Source: Sinonovacula constricta (taxonomy: Eukaryota; Mollusca; Bivalvia; Cardiida; Solecurtidae). From it: a stretch of DNA of 64,000 nucleotides. Location of the stretch: positions 12,514,618 through 12,578,617 of the forward strand of contig CM017565.1 of assembly GCA_007844125.1 (NCBI GenBank). Reading direction: 5' to 3'. Numbering within the stretch: position 1 is the stretch's first letter; each line of letters starts with the position of its first letter. Positions 35,581 through 50,520 of this stretch are shown here, one piece after another. Both the position numbers and the translations under genes were made by a program. Under the pieces are notes generated by a model. That model was not told the DNA's origin and did no database searches. It was given only the letters and a program-made list of their open reading frames with translations.

Positions 35581-36179
35581 AATCCATGAATTTATTTTTG
35601 GTTTACTTAAATTTTGTCTTTTTTTTCTTGATTTTTCATATTTACAACTCCTCCTTAGTATCGAAAAGTTTGTACTTAGTTTGATTTTTTTTTTATCCAG
35701 AGACCATTTAACATAACTAAACTCTTACATCCTACTAACAATGAAACTAAATCACAACAATTTCTCATTTATTCAAATTGTGTTTTTACTTATAATGTTT
35801 TAAATTACGCATGCACAATGAAGCGCATTCCATGTATATTATTCCATATTATTTTATTAGACATTTTTACAAAACAAGTTTGAGTATCCAAACTGAAATT
35901 TTATTCGAAGTTATCCACCTGATCTTATGGATAGGATTAACGAAAGTCGGCTGTACTTTCAAATAATTCAGGTAGAGCACAACTAATTACAAGTAAAAAC
36001 AAGATATTGGTGGAACCCATGGATGCTTCCTAGGGTTTTACCGGGACACAGGAAAATATATGTATGTATGTAGCTTAAACCGGCTATAACGCAGTTAACA
36101 CAAAGTGTCACTTGTTGCTGTGCCTTTATAATTTGAATCTACACAAACAAGTTATACTATATATAAATAGTTTTTGTGA

Positions 36180-36950
36180 ATATAGCAAATGGTTGCTAAA
36201 AGAGTTTCAGACATGAAGATTTTCAAAGTTTTACTCTAATGCTATACATGGAAAGTAGCCACGCTCCTGGCGGCCACATTTTTTGAACAATCAATATTTT
36301 ACCAATCTTGATAGAGGGCTAAACAAGAGACTAGTATAAGGGAATATCAAGGCTCTAGATCTTCTCGTTTCTGATAAGAAGACTTTCAAAGTTTTACTAT
36401 ATAGCCATCATGAAAAAGTGCCATGCCCCTGGCGGCCATGTTTTGACGGGTCAAAATTCTTTCAAATCGTTTCGCTCCCCTTGCCTACTGAATCTTCTGA
36501 TGGAATTTGATTGCATTTGGGCCAGCCGTTTCAGAGGATATGTGGTGGAAAGAATGATGACCGACACGTGGACACTATATAGAAAATTGAAAGGCCAATA
36601 ACTCTGTTAAGAATCAACAAAGTCACATTACAATGTGCTGACAATATGCATATCTACACTTGTTAGCGAAGCTTCCCATAAAGTATAATTAAATTCCAAG
36701 AAATAGCCGGGCCACGAACGGTCCAATATCATAGTAAACAGAAATGAAACATGGCAATAACTTCGTGAAAAATCATCGATATGGAATATGTTAACAATAT
36801 GTGACACTTCCCATAACGTTTCATTGATTCAACCCAGATGTTGCTGATATAGCCCGGACAAAATCGCGACGGACGGATGGAAGAACGGACAGACGAAGCG
36901 GCGACTCTATGCTCCACGGAATTTTTCGGGGAGTATAATAAGCAGTACAT
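36180..36950. repeat. Probable old repeat with internal duplication
   Basis: Two copies of a segment (TTTCAAAGTTTTACTxTA, then CTGGCGGCCA) at about 36215-36275 and 36385-36445, followed by a GGACGGATGGAAGAACGGAC block near 36867-36897. I interpret this as a degraded dispersed element; its class is unknown. Confidence 0.4.
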
Positions 36951-36999
36951 TTACTGGCGTAGACCTGGAAAGAAGGGTTTGACTCTCATGTCATTTTTG

Positions 37000-39930
37000 T
37001 TTCACGTGCTGTTTGAATATATTCCATTTTTATAAGTATATTAAACAGATGTCGAAAGCTCACTCTACGATATTAAAGCTAGTTACTGTCTGCATAGAGT
37101 TACATTTTATTCTTAATGTATGTTGCATCTTTGTAAAAGAATACAACTGATAACATTTTGACCAGTGTACTTTATTCACCAGCCATTCGTCAATAACAAT
37201 AAGTTTTAGTCTTTCTTTTGACAACTGAATACCAAAACGTGTCTCGTGCTGCTGTAATTAAACAAGTTTACGGTGACAGTTGTATCTGAACATCTTAGAC
37301 ATTGTCCGTGTTCGCGTCATAAAAGTACGACTTGAGTCATGACTTTAGAATTGTTGGTGAATACATGGCTTAACGGTGGAATTCTTGTAGGCGAGTGTTA
37401 ATCTAAAAAACATGCTAGTCACGAGGTATACAAACACGATGGTGGTGTGGGGCGTGGATGTCCACATTGGATCCAGCACGACAGGATCGAATCTATCCAG
37501 ACAATATCGAATAGAGTTTGCACATAAATCCGCATAACTTCCTTTCATCTCACTGCCATTTGACCCGTACATTTCACATATTGAACATATATCTCAGAAA
37601 TACAGTGGCTGAGTCAGTGTCTATATTAATTTAACAATTGGTCTAAATTGTAAGTTATATTATTTTTACTGAAGTGTACAAGTCTATGTTGCGGTAAGTA
37701 TAAAACCACTTTGGCCAACATGTTTGTACATTTACTCGATTTTCCTGTTGGAAAATACAATTAAAACATCATCAGAAAGAAATCAAGGGTATAGCGTTGC
37801 CTTGAAGTCAACATTCGACTAAAGAAAGGCGTTTGTTTGGCTACCTCTTTGAGATATTACATGCATGAACAGCGTAACAATTTTCGCTTTAACATGAACT
37901 TGATACACCTAATCACGCTTTACTACCAGACCAATAACATACGTAGTATGCTCTATTTGTATTATCTGTGTCTATGTGCAGTGAGGGAGGCAGACGAATG
38001 CAGTGCATAGAACTGATGGCATGATAAGAACTCGCAATTTCTTATTTTAAAACATGGTCCTAATTAAAGTTATATTTATTAGTAAAAGTCGTCATATAAG
38101 TGACCCGATTTACCTGTATGTTTTATCCACTAACTCCACAAGCCTCCACAGTAGATCTGGAGAATCCAAACGGAGCTCCGAGAATAAACATAAATGCAGA
38201 AACCGTAGTTGTTTATAATATTATCAACCACCAGTATCTCCGAAAGGCTTCCAGCGGAGTCTGCGTGAGATACACAGGCCGTCGCAGGTACGCGGGAAAC
38301 ACGTACAGTTACAGATGAGTGTTATCATATCACGCCATCAGACATGTATACGGCTGCACGTACTTGATATCTGTAGATATGGATATTTATACTTCTACGG
38401 GGTAGGAAATTATGCACCAGACAATATATATGTGGGCTTAGTATGATTTGGCCATAGTAGCCAACCAACGCATATGTTTGGTAATAACAATATAATATTA
38501 AACCTCCATCTGCAATAAGAATATAAAGTGTTTAAAATTTGACATTAAGCTATAATGAGGCAGGCTACAAGACTTGGGAAATATTTATTTCTACTTTGTA
38601 GTAACATGTTTTCAACTTTTTTTCAAAGCAAAACGCAAATATACAACTTCTCAATCTAATCCCCACCCCACAGACATACACCAATAAGGCAGTAGATATG
38701 TCGTTTTAACTGTTGTTGATCTGATGTATAAAAATGTTAATACCTGTCGATATGTTAAGTTAATAATTCCATGCAAGATCAGTGGTATCACATCGACTTG
38801 ATTGTCTAATTTACAGCAAACAGTCCAACAAAGACCGCATACATCGGAACAGAAACTTGCATATGTCAAAGCAATTGTAGACATAGTAGAAATGGAGAGA
38901 ATATGCACAGTTGCCAATACACGTGCACACTCTCCACAACAGTGATTTTGTTATGCCGGGACACATAACGGGAAGCTGCAGTGAAGAAGATTCAGCTACA
39001 TTTTGGTTCGTGTAAACGACTAAATGATAATACACGTACTGCGGAGATGAGTCCATGTAGAATCGAATAGATAATTAGAAAAAGAATCCTAGCTGATTTA
39101 AACAACAATCAGTGTTTTAATATAAATGACTGCTTCGTCACTCCAAAGTTGTCTGTCTTGAAAAACAACAACAACACTAATACACAACAACACACGCTGC
39201 ACGGATAACTTTTAAAACTGATCTAGCATATTTTTTCTTCAGTAAGTTTTTGTCGGTTAATTGTTTTTGTTTAAATTGTTTTTAAATTAGTCCATGCATT
39301 TCTTTTTGTGGTTTCTACATTTTTATTTTAATGTTACTATTTGGTACAAAACAACAACAACAACAACAACAAAACAGCATTTTAGAACGCATGCTGTTAA
39401 AATCGGTTTTGTAGAAAAATATGCAAAGACCAGAATAAGTCGTTTTCAATGTTTATGTGAATGTGAATTTGGAAACGGAAACTAAAACCGGAAATTACAA
39501 CACTGTTTTTACTTGCATGATATACATCCGTCCCGAACCTCTCTCCTATGCTGTCCGCTCACACCATTGAAATAAACATGTTTCACTCTGTCAGTTCATT
39601 ACAGAGATGGCGAGAGCAATGTGCAATAACTGTGTGGGAGAATGGACTTGCACCAAACTCGAAGCTATAGAGTTGCGCCTGATCGTGAAATAATATCAAA
39701 GTCTACATATTTGCGTATTAATAGTGATCGGTCTATTTGACCAGCAGTGCAGCTTCAAATCAAGTTGAAAGTAATAAAATTTAATAAAACATCCACTTGT
39801 CTCTCACTACAAGGACTGCATTTTTAGGTTTATGAAGAAGGAGCTAGTGGTAAGTTGCCACTTGCTCTTCACACTGCTTGTATCCGAGTTATCTCAACCG
39901 TTTGTTAAAACAGACCAAATTATCAAGAAA
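37000..39930. other. Non-coding stretch
   Basis: No supported exon. An AAC trinucleotide run lies near 39350-39374. The short open frames have no splice or family support. Confidence 0.5.

Positions 39931-39931
<1 letters not shown>

Positions 39932-39994
<63 letters not shown>
39932..39994. repeat. CT dinucleotide microsatellite
   Basis: About 31 uninterrupted CT units. Confidence 0.98.
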
Positions 39995-39995
<1 letters not shown>

Positions 39996-40199
39996 ATAAC
40001 AAATTTACTTGAAAGTGGTTCCTAAATGTGTCTGTTTTCAGTTGCCAACTTTGATAACTGCTATCTACAGAATCAGAATTTACTGACAAGTTTCAGAGAG
40101 ATTCGGCACAAAAATGCCAGCACGTTAATCATGGGCAGCACGCTTTCTTTATTTCAGACTGGTTACCAAAAAATCGCTTATACAAATACTTTATGCATA

Positions 40200-40374
40200 C
40201 TTTTAGCCATGTAAACGGAGCCGAACGTGGCACTGCATTCAAACAGCAAAGATCAAATATCGTGCAGAAGCAGAGCACCATATAACATTTATATGTGTTT
40301 GATGAATTTGACAAGATGGTGTATGTTGTGTACAAATCCGATCAATAAAATATGTTCTGTTCTGTTCTGTTCCA
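40200..40374 (+). mobile_element. Putative LINE 3' end with TGTTC pentamer tail
   Basis: Ends in AATAAAATATGTTCTGTTCTGT, a short pentanucleotide microsatellite after AATAAA, as seen at the 3' termini of many invertebrate CR1/Jockey-type LINEs. No coding sequence is recognisable upstream. Confidence 0.4.
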
Positions 40375-42223
40375 TTCATATATTTGTTCAAAACATCAGG
40401 ACATACAATGATTTTTTTTTCTGAAAATGTGCGAGCATTCTCTACCATTTATTTTCCTTTGATCCTAACAACATAATAGTGATGGATTGTAGGGACAGTA
40501 ACTGGAGGCTTGCTATTGAACTACTTGAAGCCTTTATCAATATCATACGATGTTCTGGTCTACAAACAACACAATTATGCTGTATTCACAGTTACAGTAT
40601 GCTCTGAAGAGATGAAATGATACCACACCAAGGTACATTTTAGTTATTTAATGGTAATGTCCATTTTTAGGATTATCATACAATTTAATTATTCCCTTTA
40701 TTTTTATTTCATGTTTATCTATAATCTTAAGAACAGTCTGAGTTCAAGTTAAGATTGGCCAATCCATTGCCAAGTTCTTACTTTTCTCGGTATCGTTATT
40801 AACTAACTTATACGTGTACTGATTTTATTATATCAGTTACACAGATCTAGAGCTACAGTAGATCACTTTCCGATATGTGTTATATAAATCGCATCGACTC
40901 ATGTCATTTATCAAAATATCGCTTACCCGTTTTAGAGTATGTCCGTTAGATACTTTTCACAAAATGTTGACATCCTTTTTACATTTTTTTTTACTATTTG
41001 TGCTTTTGTTACGATGTCAACGGACGATAAAAAGGTATATTTTTATGACTTAGAAATACAGAGAGTAGGGAATGGTGTGCAAGTTTGTAAATATGTTTAT
41101 CACAATAATATTTTCCTAGATCGATCACTTGTCAATAGCGGGGAGAAGATGTGTATTCACAGTTGACCACTTGATTTCAACAGTCCGCCATTGTGTGTCC
41201 GTGCAAACATTTCGTCATATTACCAAAAGCCAGCACCCCCACCCACCCAGATCTACTGTCCACATTGTCTCGGTACAATAATACTATTACTGATCAAATA
41301 ATCTTGCATAAACAGATCAATTCACCTAAATAGTTGTATTTATTAGCAACAAGTACTAAAGCAATTGTTCGCAGCCAAAGTGCACTTGGTGACCCTTGAT
41401 TTTCGGCACGCTTCGGATTAAAAGGTGTATAATTTTAATGAAGTGGGTATCACTAGTACCCCTCCGGCTGATACTAATAAGTGACCTATATTTGCCGGAC
41501 ATAGCGACTTTTATTGATGTAATAATACCTTAACATTATTTACATCCGAAATCGATGGCTGTAAACATGGACGTAGTTTCAATATCACGCCCCCCTCCCT
41601 ATACGGGTACATGATTACAGCTGTGTGAATTGACACGTCATGGTGCAAGCTTTACCGCTCTATCAACGACTGGCACGTTTTAAGTTGCCCGGGGATAAGT
41701 TCTTTTATAAATGGTTATTGATATTACATTTGGCAATTTAAAAATCTTTGTAACTATTTCAGAACCGTGTTTTCCCGGTGACAATGATGGTCAGCTACCT
41801 GCCTCAAGGCCCAACAGTAGCCTGACGCCACAGTTCCAGTAGCGGTAATAACAAAAATCTCCGGTACATACTTAAAACAAAATATAATATATAAATTTAT
41901 CTGAAAACAACTTCTAGACCTGTATCGGTTTTCTGTCCATGCACACGCCTGACCTTATTTCCGGCATTCCCAAAACAATACTTAAATATATTCAATGCAT
42001 GTGGGGATGCAATAATCATGTAATGAGGTCATTAAACCATGATCCTTCCGAATACCGTACATTTTATGAAAATCGAAGCCCCAGTTAGGCAAAATCCTGA
42101 ACCTAATTCCTGGACTAGGCAAATCGTACTCCACGTGCATCCGTGTCACTTGCGTTCGCTTTCTGACTACGTGCATCAAAACACCTGCCGTCTCACCATC
42201 ACATCCGCGCACTACGTATTCAA

Positions 42224-42311
42224 TGTGTGTGTGTGTGTGTGTGTGTGTCTGTGTGTGTGAGTGAGTGTGTGTGCGTCTCTCTCTGTGTGTCTTTTTCTCT
42301 CTCTGTCTCTC

Positions 42312-42346
<35 letters not shown>

Positions 42347-42392
42347 GCCTGTGTCTCTCCCTCTGTTTCTACCCCCTGTCTCTCTCTCCATA
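42224..42392. repeat. Compound GT / CT / CTGT microsatellite
   Basis: GT run, then CT-rich sequence, then about eight CTGT tetramers (about 42318-42350). Confidence 0.95.
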
Positions 42393-42787
42393 TATGTTTA
42401 GTGACTATATTGCATTTTATGGGAGAATCGGTAAGCTAAAGTTCAGAAACTTGTTCTAGTATACAATGCGGTGAAAAGAGGATCTTGCTTCTTTATTAAG
42501 GCTATTTGGTTGAAAGTATGCGCAAAATAAACAAATGATAGAAAATGTCACGTGAATGCTTTCATTTTGTCTCATGTATGTATAAAGAAAAGAAATAAAG
42601 GACTAAGAGACATGGAAACTATATCGGAACTGACATCGTGTGATCTCACTAATACGATGTCAATCTATAAGCCTGTATACGCGTATATATTAAGTCATCT
42701 GTCTGTCCGGCGCATGGCAGGGAACTCCGATAAGTCCGCCCCCATTGGTCCACTGACCCGGTGTCCAGCAGACTTCTGCGGCAGTCT

Positions 42788-42960
42788 GATGGTTAGCTCG
42801 TAACTTTGGTGTCCAGGACATTTGTGGGATCGATCCATCATCCCTCGGACACCTCCTGACAGTTTTACATGGGCTGTGGTTAAGAAATATAACACCATAA
42901 CACCTTTAGCCTGTCCGCCAACTTGTGACATTTCTAAAATACATGACAGTGTGGTCGTAC
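42788..42960 (+). mobile_element. tRNA-derived SINE-like sequence
   Basis: GGTTAGCTCGTAACTTTGGT (A-box region, from 42791) and GTGGGATCGATCCAT (B-box region, 42824-42838) have tRNA spacing and are followed by a non-tRNA body. The tail and target duplication are not visible. Confidence 0.45.
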
Positions 42961-45900
42961 CGAGACCCAAACTTGCACGGACGTACAGCCGCGGCTTAAA
43001 GGTAACACGTGCTCGGCACGTACAAATATAAAGGAAGTTAGACTTAATGCTTTCCGTAAGTAAGAAAAAAATAACGATGTATACAAATAATAGCTAGCAT
43101 TTTTAACGATGTACCTAAAGAACAAGTAATTAATAGCTTGCATAAATAGTATTGCTTTTGTAAAAAGAAAGACGTTCATTAGGCATACACAAGATCGCAA
43201 ATATGCAAATAGAGTGACAGGTAGATGTAAAATTAGATAGCAGAAGAACTGTGTTTTAGTCTTTTATCTTTTATTCCTCCAAATATGAAGAACATTTTAT
43301 ATATACAAGTATACGGACTGGTCATTCTATCTAATGTTATAAACACAACTGGTTTGTTAACTTTTTTCCTCGGAAGCACGTAATGATAAGACTTTGGCAA
43401 AAAATGGAGTCCAGATCAGCCAGCTCCCGCTTGGAGCGGGATCTTACAATATTTGCTGTTATTATTAACATTAAAACACATCAATAAAATGTTCACGTAG
43501 AGGAATGTGTCAAGAGTACATTTAAAATGTTACTGCTATAAATTCTGGAGTTTCATTAAAATCAGATGTCACCATTCTCCTTTATGTCGGATACTTACAT
43601 GTAAGCGTAACACTACTCTCCATTCATTGCTGACAATAATTAACAAACTCGCCATATCTGAAGGGCACTCATAAACCGAACATATGTGACAATACACATC
43701 CTGGACTCACAAAACAAATAATATTGTATTACTGAAAACTATTTTTATTTTTTGTCGCTAAAACTCCAAGTTTTAAGATTTATATTAAAAATTAAAAATA
43801 AGCTTTCAATTAAGTCAGTCAGCAGAAGTTTGGTATAAAATACAATCTTGAGTATTGGCCAAAAGAAAATCGGTCGCGGAAGCTGGTACTTAAATGGTCG
43901 ATCCGCGGTCGGGGAATATCAAGTTTACAAATGGAAACATTTATTGCTTTATTCTACCCTATGTCCATGATGGCACTTCGATGACTGTTTTATCAAATAC
44001 GGCGGTGACAGCACAATGCAACTTCTCTTTCTAAGTATGACTGGGGATAATTGTGATATTTAAACAAAACTGTACAGACCGACGAGTGGTCTGACTCTCC
44101 TACACATAGAAGTATACACATACAATCCTGTTACATCACCTGTCTCGCCGATTAAAGGGGGCAAGGGTCAACAGTTAGGAATATAATCCATAATGACGTA
44201 TTGTCATTAGCACGCTTTGAGAGTGGTAAGTTGATAGAACAAAATATAGTTAAATCAAAATCGTTAGATACAAACAGATATGAATGAAAACATACACGTG
44301 AGAATATTATTATTATTGTTATTATTCGAGAATGGGAACTTATGTCAAAAACAACAGCTTAATTTATGATTAAGGAGGGGAAGATATTTCGATTTACAAT
44401 AAGGTTTGCGTGAGTGTGTTTGCGTCTGCACGCGTGTGGGTAAAAATTTGCTTAACCAATTAAGGCGATGTACTTTGTTTAAAATAGCATGCTTCAAATA
44501 AACAATATTAAGTAAAAAAAATGGATATTGAATAATAATGGAAGTATTAAATTTTAGCTAAACCAAGTTATTGAAGAAAAAAAACACACACAAGAGGATG
44601 TAGTTTCTTATCTGTCTACAAAATTATCAAAACAACAGTTAAATATCATTAAATAAACAACTTACATACAGGAAATTGTTTAGCTTTAAACATCCAGTTT
44701 AACCATTTCCGAACATAGCTGTACAGACAATGGCCACTTTATTCCGAGTATACACTCACTATATCCCAGGACCGGTCACGAGGTCCTGTACCGACCAGCT
44801 GCTGGGAGAGCGTGGTAGGCACGTGGTATATGTCCTATCTCATTAGTGACCGCCCAATACTACAAACAACATTAATAGGCTCCAATTTACTCGCGATGTA
44901 CATAAAATTTAATTCATCTTTAATGACCGACCACGGATCAAGTCATTTGAAAACCTTTGACATTGCGGTCTGTATCTATTTAAGCAGTATGTTCAAAGGT
45001 TAATACTCCCGGCCAATCCGAGTCTTTACTCCGCTCAGGTATTTGTGGCTCGATGGATTATACCACATAGGCCGGATATAGGTACGTCGTATGTCAGTAT
45101 GTCACAGAACAACATTAAGTGATCCAGGGCAATGCGGGTTTTAAAACAACTGGTCACCAAGCACAAAAGTTAACGCATAAAGCTAACTATATTTTTTGTT
45201 CGAAATGTTTTAGTGACAACAATAAGGTGGACAAGCCACATACGGGACAATATAGTCAGCCTATATATTTGGTAAATGAAGCCTTGATCACAGACAAAAT
45301 TTAAATTAATAAATGATACTGGATAGATCTATATCAACAGAGAATATGAGGAACAAGTTCATCAGCCATTTCATGACCTTGGATGTACCAGTGACAGCGT
45401 GAGACAAATTCCATTCTGCATGCAAGCGAGTAATATATCAAGTGGAACTATTGCAGTAGGCACACATTTGTACTTACTACTGAAAAAACTAAACTTAGCA
45501 ATGCAGAATGGAGATCAGAAACGCAAGACAAGCACGATTAATATTTAAAGTCTATTTATCACGAACAAATATAGAAACTAGAGACTTGTAAATGTCGATC
45601 ATGCAAACTGTTAGCCAATGGCAATAATGTTAAATTTTCACGTAAATAGTCTGTATTAAGTTTTATGGCTGTCAAAGTGATTCAAGTTGACTTTAAATCT
45701 AAAATCACAATTTTATGAAATGTTTGAACAATACCAACCGTCTAGTTTATGACTTCACATTTACGCTGGAGGGACCTTTCATTTCGCAGTACTTTATACC
45801 ATTGACTAACGGTTTACACCATGCGTAGAGGCATGGGCAGGATCAATGCCCACATCGAAAAATAGATCAATAATTTGGCAAAATCGAACCCAAATTAACG

Positions 45901-46249
45901 CTGTACTTGTTAATGTTGAAGGTTGTATCATACCAATACGGACCATTTTTTTTCTAAAAAATAAATAAATAAATAATATATATAATTTAATTATTGTAGC
46001 CTGAAAAATCCAGCGAAATGCTGTTTATTGATGTCGATCTAAATAAAAATATAACACAACACTATTATCGTCGTTACAACCATGTTCAATGTATTTCTTA
46101 TCTGAACCACACAGCAAAGTAAGTTGGGTTTTTTTAAACAAAGAAAACCACGTGACCACGAACTATTGTGATGACGTTTTAGATCACTTTTTGATACTGA
46201 TCTATTTTAGCAGAACTCCCCGTCGAGCTTGTATTCGTTGAGCTTATAT

Positions 46250-46744
46250 GCAAGTTTACAAGTTTACAAGTTTATGTACTCTCAGCACATAACATTTATA
46301 TGAAATGAGGTACAATGATAATGTTCAACATACAATAGAATAGAACAGAACCAGGCTGTGTTGAGGTGAGGAAGTACAGTAAAACAAATATTTCAAGGAA
46401 CAACAACAATAGTAAGAAATGTGTTAGCCAGGCGGGTCTTTAACAGTTTCAAGCACTAAACGAAAGAACTTGCTTAATTTGTTCAGTTTCTTAGGGTCAT
46501 TCTCACACATTACCATCTTAAATATTATTGTATTTGGATGATGTGATTTAACAAATGGGATATGCAAAAATCTTTGTGTATTAAAATATGTGCAGCAAAA
46601 CAAATAGTGAAACTCATCTCCTATCTCGTTTAAGTTGCATAGAGAACATTTACGATCATTGCAGATTTGGAAAGAATGAACTTTCAGGGCATTTTTTACG
46701 ATTTGGATGAGTGGGTTAGGGTTCAGAAACAACTTCAATAAGTT
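46250..46744 (-). pseudogene. LINE 3' fragment: C-terminus of ORF2 plus tail
   Basis: The open frame 46738-46424 (104 residues) has the Cys/His-rich block CSLCNLNEIGDEFHYLFCC, the zinc-binding-like motif seen near the C-terminus of many invertebrate LINE ORF2 proteins. Downstream on the minus strand are non-coding sequence and an AAACTTGT tandem tail ending near 46255. The 5' side is truncated abruptly near 46744, the usual fate of LINE insertions. Confidence 0.7.
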
Positions 46745-46999
46745 TAAAAAATGAGATTAAGTTTTTCAAGGTAAGAGCATTGGTTTATGGAAATAAAAGC
46801 AAACATAAAGGATTCAAATCCTAGTCAATACAGATTTATTTGACACCAACTCATTTAAAATATAACAAATAAAAATATATTGACAGGATGCACTGCATCG
46901 GAGGTAAAAAATATGAGCTCAGTAATTATCTTATAATGAAAAAAATGTATATGACTGAAACATGTTAAAGGAAACACAGTGAAAGAGAGTTGATAATAA

Positions 47000-48892
47000 C
47001 AGTCCGGATACAGCCGAATAGTTACAAATGAAATGAATCCGAGAGGCAATTCGTGACTTAGTTATCCTTGGTTTTCCTATTATTTTATATCAATTCAACT
47101 TATTCCTCTTGAACCATTTATCTGTTGCGATTTCTCAAAATGGCTTAAATGTAATCTTCATTTTCTCCATATCATGACATTTCGATTAGAGACACGGTAA
47201 AAGAAAATACGAATGTATAAAAACAAGTGATTTATCCTTGGCATAAATAAATAAAATGGATCAAGTTTAACATAAAATGTCATAGACCCCAAATAGGCGT
47301 GTTTGCGTACCTTCTCTTCTGAAAGTGAGGAAATCTGTCCTGATTAAATCAATTCTACGTTTTTAATATTTATATGTCTGTAACATTATATTTTACTTAA
47401 AATCTACTTATATATTGATATCGAAACCTCCTCAGAAACCTCCCCGTACGATCTAGAAACACACAATTTTCCGGGGCAGCAAGCACCTGGACACGATCTA
47501 GGGTCGTCGAATGGTTTTGTTTACCCTCGCCTTTTACCTGAAGGCATATGGCGAGCATCTAGGGGCCATGCGTTCACAATATATCATATCTAACTACGCC
47601 CCTGGTACCACTTTAGAATAATAGCAAAATCCTGAGCTGTAATTTTCGTTTCCACTAATGTCAACCCTCTAATCCGCTTATGTCAAACTTCTCTTAAACT
47701 ACTGTTCATCTAGTTCACAGTTAAATTTGCCTTTTGGAGTAGCATCCATGATTTAAAAATAATAACCATATTTTGCAATGTTCTTTTATGTTTACTGTTT
47801 AATCCAAAGACAAATAAAAAGTACATTATTGTACAGATGACATCTGACAGCAACGGTTGCTCGCACGGTTCTTGTGTCTGGGACTCGTATGATCCTTTTA
47901 TCAGGGTCTGTTTCCGAAAACCAGTTGCGTAAATATAAGTGTATTCCTCGCATTCTACCAAAATTGAAACATCCTACACGTTTTCAACTTGACTATATAT
48001 ATGTATAACCTCTGGACCTGTACTGTGGAACTTCTAGGGGCGGAGCTTCCACGTGTCACTGTAGGCACGTGCCTAAGTATGTTCCTTACAGACTAAAAGT
48101 GTACCGCTATTTCTATGAAAATATACCTAAAACGCGACCGAGCACTTACAACCTTGTCTTATTCATTTTTATCGGGATAATTACATTTTCGCACTAGGTT
48201 TACAAGAAGTGTCTTGGCGGTTTTGTTAACCAAGTTACGCCAAGTCTTACCACTAGAACACAACCTGTCATCTGAATAAGGACAAATAAACTTGTCCTAA
48301 TCATAAAGCAGAAGTCTGAAGTCATTATTTGCTACGAGACCTCTCACAAAGAAACAAGTTTTCATAATTAAGCATAGTTATCGGTAATATTAACCAGTAC
48401 ATGAGAGATCATTGATATAAAGAAACATTAAAGCCTTAGCCTTGAACGTTGATCTACTGTGTCAAAATAGTAAGTATCATATACAAATAGTAAGTATCAC
48501 TTGACAGAGACCAGTGGTTTTTGAGGCCCGCTATAACGGACAAGACAACTGAATACTGAGTGAGGCGCCACAACTAAACGATAACTTTATTTTCTTCTTT
48601 GTACGTGTAGGTGTTCAAATCAATCTTTATTACAACAATCTGATTAATTGTGTTTCACTTTATTTCAAGAAGTAAGTGACGCGTCATAATGAACTCAGCA
48701 TACCGAAGCCTTCATTAATAATGGTAATAATCTTATATTACATACCTAATAAAGGTCAATTTAAAATCAACACAAAGGGTCACATCCCAAACCACCGCTA
48801 ACCATCACATGTTGTTTTATGAGCAACAATAAACTGCTTATTTTCTAAAATTGGTGGCTGGTTATTAATTATAATGAAAAGAAAGCAAGAAA
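47000..48892. other. Non-coding or uncertain stretch
   Basis: An ORF at 47961-47710 (-) starts MVECEEYTYIYATGFRKQTL and may contain an exon, but no splice-compatible partner was found. CACGTG motifs occur near 48050 and 48066. Confidence 0.3.
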
Positions 48893-49005
48893 CACATACC
48901 GATGATGATTTACACAGTCCATGACAACAGAAGAGCAACTATAATCCGTACTTCTATAGCGAGAGGTCTCAGCATCTCCTGTCCATTCTGTGATCATGTA
49001 CGGGT
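48893..49005 (-). CDS. Candidate first coding exon of unknown gene
   Basis: On the minus strand an open frame containing MITEWTGDAETSRYRSTDYS runs to a good donor (CATCATCG/GTATGT). Composition looks codon-like, but I cannot find the next exon with confidence and recognise no family. Confidence 0.2.
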
Positions 49006-50027
49006 CTGTCTCGTGCAGAAAACACAGAAAGTCATGTCAATATGAGTCGGACAGCCAATAATCATCATCATCGCATGATTGATACTGTTTTAGTCTAAAT
49101 TAGTCGCCTTTGTTTCATAAAGAAACAAAGAAAGTGTACAAAGCCCACTTGAAGATAATCGTTCTTGTTATTAGAACCCTTGACTCTCTCGAGAGGCTGC
49201 TTCCCTCTGTCAGTCAATGACTTCCATATACACGGGACGTCTTTAAACTACATGTATATGCACTTTACTACTGCACCCGGATTTGTAATATTTCCAGACA
49301 AGAATTAAAAAAAATCTCTTACGACTTAAATAATAAGCTAGATTGTGAGTGCAAAGTTGTAATTAACCCGATTTTTTTCTCTGAATTTACTCTTTCAGCC
49401 TGTCTGTCGTTCTTTTCCGCTCCAACACTATTTTTTATTATGCGCGACAATTTTTAACTGTTTTATTAGCGCTTGTTTCCGTGTTGTTGTTGTTTTTCCC
49501 CGTCATTTCTGTTATCCAACAATAAATACAATTCATTACACATGTCCTGAAATCAGTTTTGATCAAATCTTAGCAGTCTTTGTGTCATATATTTCAATGA
49601 CTATCGTGACCCTCTTGTTGGCCACCCCTCTCCAGGAAGTGAGATTGTAACAATATTGCAACATACGCACGACAGCTGCTTTATATCGACAGCAATCCTG
49701 GACTCGTGAATTGAGCCGAGGAGCATGCTTGACATGAATACGCTAAATCAATATATTAGGAAGAACGGGTCCTTGGGTAATGAATACACATCCCTAAATC
49801 AATAAATTAGTCACCTCGGCTTGCAAATCAAGATAATACATCTAGAAGGCTCAGTCGACACGTACAGCCTGTATTTTAAAACTTAGCATTTAGTTGTTGT
49901 AAAAGAAATTGCCCCAGCAACATCAATACGAAAGTAAGCAGCACAAGCAACGGTAAAATCAGCAGTAACAACAGCAGCATTCGCATGCAGAAGTAGCAGT
50001 AGCTGCAGTAGCGACCGCAGTAGTGGT

Positions 50028-50088
50028 AATATAGTAGTAGTAATAGTAGTAGTAGCAGTAGTAGTAGTAGCAGTAGTAGTAGTAGCAA

Positions 50089-50139
<51 letters not shown>

Positions 50140-50220
50140 CAGTAGTAGTAGTAGTAGTAGTAGTTGTTGTTGTAGTAGTTGTTGTAGTAGTAGCAGTTCT
50201 ACTGTAGTACTAATAATAGA
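50028..50220. repeat. GTA/TAG trinucleotide microsatellite
   Basis: About 190 bp of AGT-type repeat with C and T interruptions; poly-Leu on the opposite strand. No evidence that the Leu-rich frame is translated. Confidence 0.97.
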
Positions 50221-50520
50221 AGAAGTGGGAGAGGAAGGACGTGAAGAAGTTGTAGGTGCATTTGTAGTAGTATTATCAGAATGGCACAGAGGAGGACGAA
50301 AAGGATGGTTAGCTGATGAGAGACAAAAGAAGAATAGATCTATATCTATCATGTATATGTATATTTATTTTGTGAATGTGAAACACAACACTTACCTACA
50401 TGGCAACATACTCCTTGTAACTCCACATGCATTCCGCAATGTATGCCTTTATTCTGTTTCGCCTATTATGGCATAATACTGTCACATGTGTCGCAGACAA
50501 TGTCGGTCTTAAAGAGGTTT

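Noticed and set aside
42039..42459. Cys/Ser/Val-rich ORFs
   Set aside because: Run through the compound microsatellite.
49876..50352. 158-residue Leu-rich frame on the minus strand
   Set aside because: Translation of the AGT/CTA trinucleotide repeat; no splice sites, conserved domain or expression support.
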